DNA of 64,000 bases. Source: Luidia sarsii (taxonomy: Eukaryota > Echinodermata > Asteroidea > Paxillosida > Luidiidae). Shown here piece after piece: positions 59,159-64,000 of the stretch. A program made the translations under genes and the position numbers. Location: assembly GCA_949987565.1 (NCBI GenBank), contig OX465107.1, positions 16,362,622 to 16,426,621 of the forward strand, given 5' to 3'. The number at the start of each line of letters is the position of its first letter. Within the stretch, counting starts at the first letter, position 1. The notes beneath the pieces are model-generated. The model was not told the DNA's origin and did no database searches. It worked only from the letters and a program-made list of their open reading frames with translations.

Positions 59159-59630
59159 GGCCGTCGCACACGAGAGCTATCTGCTGAGCAAAAATTCTCT
59201 CGAGGTCGTTAGCTCAGCACGTAGCTCTCGTGTGCACTGAACTTTTAGTGAGATTTCTGCCTCAAGAGGCTGTGAGACCAATATCTATCCTGTTTGATTT
59301 TGTTCGCCCCTCGTGGATGAAAACTCATCGTGTGCGGCGACTTGAGCTACGTGCTGAGCACAAAATTCTATTTTTGAAAGCCATCACGCAAACAGAGCGT
59401 GCCCTTTCATTGGCCAGTTGTGATTTTTGTGCTCAGCACGTAGCTCAAGTCACCGCACACGATGAGTTTTCATCCATGAGAGGCGTAAAAAAAATAAAAC
59501 AGGATAGATATTGGTCTCACGGCCTCTTGAGGCAGAAAGCTCACCAAAAGTTCAGCGCACACGGTGAGGTGCTGAGCTAACGACCTCGAGAGAATTTATG
59601 CTCAGCAGATAGCTCTCGTGTGCGGCGGCC
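59159..59630. mobile_element. 472-bp foldback element, long imperfect palindrome
   Basis: Left GGCCGTCGCACACGAGAGCT and right AGCTCTCGTGTGCGGCGGCC. The inverted pairing goes on through ATCTGCTGAGCA, CTCGAGGTCGTTAGCTCAGC, GATATTGGTCTCAC and GCTACGTGCTGAGC to an inner loop near 59385. The two arms are each about 220 bp. Confidence 0.92.
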
Positions 59631-59829
59631 TCAATGGATTTTGTCAAATCAAATGTCAAAGTTTCACCATTGGTACCATCTCTGGCCTTGGCTCCTTTGA
59701 GATAAGAGAGTGCACCAGAGGGTGTTCAAGGATCCGTGATTGTTGTCAAAGGTATATATCATGCGTCCATGAGAATGTTTATCAATATGCTCACTCCCCA
59801 GCTTCCATAATGTGTAGTGTAGTCTGGTC

Positions 59830-59946
59830 GATTTCAAAGCGATGAGTGAGGCACAGAGGCAATACAGCCTGTCAATACAACTTACGATGGATTATCTGTC
59901 GTTACGATGCATCGTAACTCGAAAGGCTTTGTGAAATGCACTGCTA
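59830..59946. mobile_element. Foldback element, TACGATGCATCGTAA family, partial
   Basis: GATTTCAAAGCGATGAGTG, ACTTACGATGGATTATC, GTTACGATGCATCGTAACTC and AAAGGCTTTGTGAAATGCAC. Confidence 0.75.
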
Positions 59947-60104
59947 GACTGTTTTCATGGTGCTTTATCCAATTCCATAATGGCCACTTGAAAAATCAGA
60001 ATTTGATCCCACGACCCTTAATTGCCTTCTACTGCAGATGTCTCAAAAACTATATTGTATTGTGGATTCACAATGTCAAACTTCAAGATCAACACACAGC
60101 ACTC

Positions 60105-60215
60105 CCAAGATTGGTCATCCAGAGGTTGCACTAAGAACAGGAACAGAAGGTTCGAATCCTACCCAAGCTTTTATTTCCCAAACATGATCGGGCAAAGCAC
60201 TTAATATCAAGTGTT
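60105..60215 (+). mobile_element. tRNA-derived SINE, type B fragment
   Basis: TTGGTCATCCAGAGGTTGCA, B box GGTTCGAATCCTACC, then ATCGGGCAAAGCACTTAAT and AGTGTTCACTTG, the family body. Confidence 0.7.
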
Positions 60216-60252
60216 CACTTGTTATTTAGATTTAATTATTCAGGGTTTTTAT

Positions 60253-60576
60253 TTTTTAGAAATAAGAGCTGAACTATCCAATAAGACATACATATGCACT
60301 TATGCAGCATTCTTTACCAACTTTTATTGATACCAAATGTACGTCTTGTCAGCTGAATGCTGATGCTGTTAAATTATGTAAAAGCTAGTAAGGATCCAAG
60401 GAACCTTGGAGCCAGCCCTTTTAATTTTTAGAAATAAGAGCTGAACTATCCAATAAGACATACTTATGCAGCATTCTTTACCAACTTTTATTGACACCAA
60501 ATGTATGTCTTGTCAGCTGAATGCTGATGAAATTATGTAAAAGCTAGTAAGGATCCAAGGAAACTTGGAGCCAGCT
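60253..60576. repeat. Tandem duplication, unit about 172 bp
   Basis: TTTTTAGAAATAAGAGCTGA begins at 60253 and again at 60425. Each unit runs to GGAGCCAGC; the second lacks two short pieces. Confidence 0.93.
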
Positions 60577-61474
60577 CAGAAGAGAGCCAACAGCACAGTT
60601 ACCGTAATCTTCCTGCACAAGCTCAGCAACCTCTGACAAAGCTCTTCCATTTTGCCGGGGGGGGGGGGGGGTGAGGGCAATCAATGCAGGATCATGGAGA
60701 GTATAAAAACAGCTCCTATCTCCTCCTTCCCCCTCCCAGAAGGGAGAATGGAGAAGGTGGGTTTTACACACTGACGTCACTATTTCATTTATTAAAGATA
60801 TCTGATTATTTGTTAGGCTGGATTGAACGTGAAGCCGTTAGCCAAGCACAGAGATTGTCATGCATGTGCAGTGCTTGGGAACTAAAATAACGTGTCCACC
60901 CCCCCCCCCTCCAATAACAATGAAGCACCTGACCCATTGAGGCATGGGGTGTGTGGGGCACACTTATCGCCGAAGCACAGTTTGTGGATACGGTCAAAAT
61001 ACGGTGCCTTATGCATCAATTTGGGGTCCACCTCCTGCCCCCCACCACCATTTGCACCAACCCAAAGGGGAAGGTGGAAAAAAGAGAGCATTACAGAAAG
61101 AGACAGCAAATTACTAGCTCATACATACGGACGTATTTTCTCGGTTTTCTCACGAAATTTTCCTCGCGACCGTTTCTCCCATTGCCGAGAAGTAACTCAC
61201 ACAAATCCCTCTCTCACCCTCTCCGATGTACCGTCCCCGAGCCGAGAGAGAGAAAAAATAAACCGCATTACAATATTTAGCCTTGAGATATGCACACGAT
61301 TTGCAGACTAAGACCCATCGATCATGAGCCGTAATCAATGGTGACCACCGGCCAGGGAGCCGACAGAGCAGTGGAATTCAATAGTCCGTCTCATACGAGC
61401 GGCGTAGCGACCACATCCGCCCCAGTCCGGTTCTCACAAAGGCATTTAGTCCTTGTCAGCTGGGTTTTACAGTT

Positions 61475-61835
61475 TTAAAGGGATAACACAACATTGGTCG
61501 AGGTCAAAGAATAGCTTCCATACGTTGTCTGATCCAACAAACGCATGAAATAGCACACCTGTGAACATTTCAGCTCAATCCACCAACCAAGTCTAGATAA
61601 AATAGTGAAAAACCGCTTCATTTGTTTCGCGAAAATGCAGCATTCAATGAACGGTTCCAGAAAATCGTTTAGAGTGAGGTAGTGAGACGTAAACTATTTC
61701 TTTCCTTTTTTTGTACAAAAATATTTCAGTGCAAGGTTCCTACTATTACCATCTTCAAAGTGTATATATTGTTTCATGTAAATCTGTGAACTTTTTTGGT
61801 TTTTTGGTCTTACCAATGTTGTGTAGGGGCTTTAA
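61475..61835 (+). mobile_element. TTAA MITE, copy 6
   Basis: TTAAAGGGATAACACAACAT to TGTGTAGGGGCTTTAA. Same length class, moderately diverged left tip. Confidence 0.9.
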
Positions 61836-62003
61836 TTGCCACCACCACCAAGCAGAAATCTTATGCCTAGATGTCCTCGTTCACGGCGCATCCAGGTTCG
61901 CAATCGCGAGGGAATGGACTCGCCCACTCACTATGGGAAGAGTCAATCGGAGCATTGACGAGAATGTCATCTAGACCGCATTTGGGGAGGTGCGACAAAA
62001 CTA

Positions 62004-62053
62004 GGCCGTTTCCACTGCCTGAAATAAACGCGATTATTTGGATCACGATTTGA
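62004..62053 (+). mobile_element. GGCCGTTTCC element, left 50 bp only
   Basis: GGCCGTTTCCACTGCCTG, CGCGATTATTTGGATCACG, cut exactly where the next GGCGTTTCCACTG element begins. Confidence 0.75.
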
Positions 62054-62533
62054 GGCGTTTCCACTGGGCTAAAATTGAACTGAGACGATACTTAAATTTC
62101 TAAAGGTAAAATGTGACCGTCATTCGCACTTGGACTTTTGAATCGGTCTATTTAACGATTTAACCGAGACAATTGTTGATGAGGGCCAAGTGTCAGCCGG
62201 ATACTCCGTGCTGTAGATCAATTATGTCAACGTACTGTATACAATGTGTACATTTAGCCCGCAACTTTTTTACGGAGTTGTGTTTTACGGAGTGGTGCGT
62301 TTCTAAACTTTCCATTGGAGCATACTAATCGGCTCAGTTAAACTATAGCTCAATGGTTAAACTTCCCTGGTCACTTCTACTGGGCAGAGGTTGGCCGGTA
62401 AAAGTAACCATTCGGCTCGGTTAAAGTAACCTAGAGAACAATTTAACTGGGCCATTTCCAATTAACTTAAAATGGGAAAAGTAACCATTGTCTCGGTTAC
62501 TTTGACCAAAATAAGTCCAGTGGAAATGTGGCT
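62054..62533. mobile_element. GGCGTTTCCACTGGGCT-ended element
   Basis: Left GGCGTTTCCACTGGGCT and right AGTCCAGTGGAAATGTGGCT are inverted. The inside has repeated GGTTAAAGTAACC-like palindromic words. Confidence 0.75.
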
Positions 62534-63230
62534 TAACTGTCGTGTAGCCCTTATACTCCATTTTTAAAGATTTTCGATAAATAAAAACATCAAAATCATT
62601 AAATAAATGGAGAATGAGGGCTACAGTTGGTGCAGCTAGTAGGCCTACCCCATTAAATCCCATTTACATTTAAACACTTAAAGACCGCATAGTGCAATCC
62701 TACATGTCCGCACACACTTATGGTCAATATATATCGCAAAGTATTCAAATGAATTACAGTGTGCATAAACCACACTTGTGTGGTCTGTGTACATTAGCCC
62801 CAATACCTGCTAAGAAGCGGGCAGATGAAGGATTAGAGGAGGGGGAATGCAATTGCAAATGACATCAGAGCGCCAACTCCCACACCTCCGCCTAATCCCG
62901 TCTTGGCAGTCTGGTCTACGGACCTCGCGCGCCTGCCATGTGTCACACTGAACATTGTGAATGGGAGAATCACACCCGATGCATGCGCGAGCACGCACGC
63001 TGCCACTGACTCATTGAGTAACCTCTGGGCACAATGCAGCCCATGATGCCGGCATTTGCGTCAATGTGGTGTGATTTCCACATTTCCTTCTGTCTTCAGC
63101 TTTGGTGCCTTTGTCACACGCTGCATGCTCTGATCCGACACCCAAAGTGTCAGCTCAACTCAAGCGGCTCATTTCATAATGCTGGTTAGGACTAATGCTG
63201 GTCTCCCAATGCATCTCAAGATTTATCGGA

Positions 63231-63605
63231 TTAAAGCCCCTACACAACATTGGTAAGATAGAAAAACAGAAATGTTCACAGATTTACATGAAACTTACAA
63301 AGTTTGAAGATGGTTATAATAGAAACCTCTCACTGAAATATTTTGGCCAAAATGTTGTATTTTGGGAGAAATGAGTAAAAGAAATAGTTTACGTCTTACC
63401 GAGATCTAAACTATTTTTTGGAACAGTACGGCGTTGAATGCTGCATTTTCGCGAAAAAAATGAAGCGGTTTTCACGATTCTCTTGAGACTCGGTTGGCGG
63501 ATTGAGCTGAAATTTTCACAGGTGAGCTATTTCATGCATATGTTGGATCAGACAATGAATGGATGCTATTCTTTGACCTCGACCAATGTTGTGCAGGTGC
63601 TTTAA
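63231..63605 (-). mobile_element. TTAA MITE, copy 7, opposite orientation
   Basis: TTAAAGCCCCTACACAACAT to ATGTTGTGCAGGTGCTTTAA. The inner sequence is the reverse complement of copies 1-6. Confidence 0.92.
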
Positions 63606-63726
63606 ACGAAACAAAGACATATCCAGACTGTGAAGTTGAGAGACTTGGACATAGACATGTTATATCTAATTATCTATGATGCAACGCAGTACCCAATGCT
63701 GTATGATTTTCAAATTTGCCACACGA

Positions 63727-63900
63727 CCTTGACCAGCTTGGTGGTCAAGTGGTTAAGATGTCTGCACTAGGAAGCAGGGGGTTGCGGGTTCAAATCCCAC
63801 TCGAGCTGTCTGAAAATGTTTCATTAGTCACCGGTCAAAGCACTGAACAGTGAGCATTCAGTGTCTTTCACGTCAAGCAGGGCAAATCATCATTGAATTA
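63727..63900 (+). mobile_element. tRNA-derived SINE, type B, with near-complete tRNA-like head
   Basis: CAGCTTGGTGGTCAAGTGGT supplies an A box (TGGTCAAGTGG), and GCGGGTTCAAATCCCACTC a perfect B box. AGCTTGG-type and CGAGCT ends can pair as an acceptor stem. The body CAAAGCACTGAACAGTGAGC shows it is a SINE, not a tRNA gene. Confidence 0.82.
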
Positions 63901-63934
63901 GACTTGAATTAGATCTTATTGAAACAACAAAGAA

Positions 63935-64000
63935 AATCTTATTTTGACGGGGACTTAAATCTCAGGACCTCTGGTTTATCCTACCTACACTCTATCACCC
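63935..64000 (-). mobile_element. Type A SINE, cut by the window end
   Basis: TTTTGACGGGGACTTAAATC and TCAGGACCTCTGGTTTATCC are the inverse of the B-box half of a type A SINE (compare 400-480). Confidence 0.65.

Larger units (their letters stand above)
53456..64000. other. Region upstream of E1: no recognised gene
   Basis: Either further 5' intron of the kinase gene or its upstream flank. It holds SINEs, two TTAA elements, a 472-bp foldback, GGCCGTTTCC elements, GT/G microsatellites and tandem duplications. Open frames near 59230-59580 lie inside the foldback element and are not genes. Confidence 0.6.

Noticed and set aside
59230..59580. 116-codon open frame on the plus strand
   Set aside because: It lies wholly within the long foldback element and reflects its palindromic sequence.
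63727..63800. A functional tRNA gene
   Set aside because: The A and B boxes are good, but the anticodon arm is irregular and the downstream body is shared with SINEs at 42275 and 60105.

Overview
This is eukaryotic, metazoan nuclear DNA: long introns with GT-AG boundaries, many short interspersed and foldback repeats, long (GA)n/(CT)n microsatellites, and very few long open frames outside low-complexity sequence. The general repeat texture and the metazoan kinase suggest a marine invertebrate, plausibly an echinoderm, but nothing here fixes the species.

I can support one protein-coding gene. It lies on the minus strand from about 53.5 kb down to 7.2 kb and encodes a PFTAIRE-type cyclin-dependent kinase (CDK14/CDK15 group; insect relative Eip63E). 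I found its exons by reading the minus strand and matching reading frame, splice sites and codon phase. An N-terminal exon is at 53360-53455 and a second, mostly disordered one at 27192-27437. The kinase domain is then carried by nine exons: 18161-18252 (glycine loop), 16562-16736 (Lys and PFTAIRE helix), 14230-14416 ([10 protein letters not shown] of DFG), 13277-13395 (activation segment), 12251-12344, 11692-11755, 10988-11036, 8056-8195 and 7592-7650 (C-terminus and TGA). Phases agree at every junction except two. The activation-segment exon is two bases short, through two separate one-base losses. The 53.4-kb exon (ends phase 1) does not fit directly to the 27.4-kb exon (starts phase 0), so an exon between them is probably unseen.

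A separate short first exon at 18441-18572 sits 188 bp before the glycine-loop exon. It has an ATG, a TATA box and a CCAAT box upstream, and joins the kinase in phase. This suggests a second promoter making a shorter isoform of about 370 residues.

The rest is intron and flanking DNA full of non-autonomous elements. These include a TTAA-flanked inverted-repeat family of about 370 bp with seven copies, three of them inside other repeats; a roughly 108-bp family with two small hairpins and a CGAAACGTC motif; tRNA-derived SINEs of two kinds; and several palindromic families. Most long GA tracts within the gene lie so that the transcript reads (CU)n, and three of them run directly into 3' splice sites as greatly extended polypyrimidine tracts.

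No rRNA, CRISPR array, viral or toxin gene was recognised.
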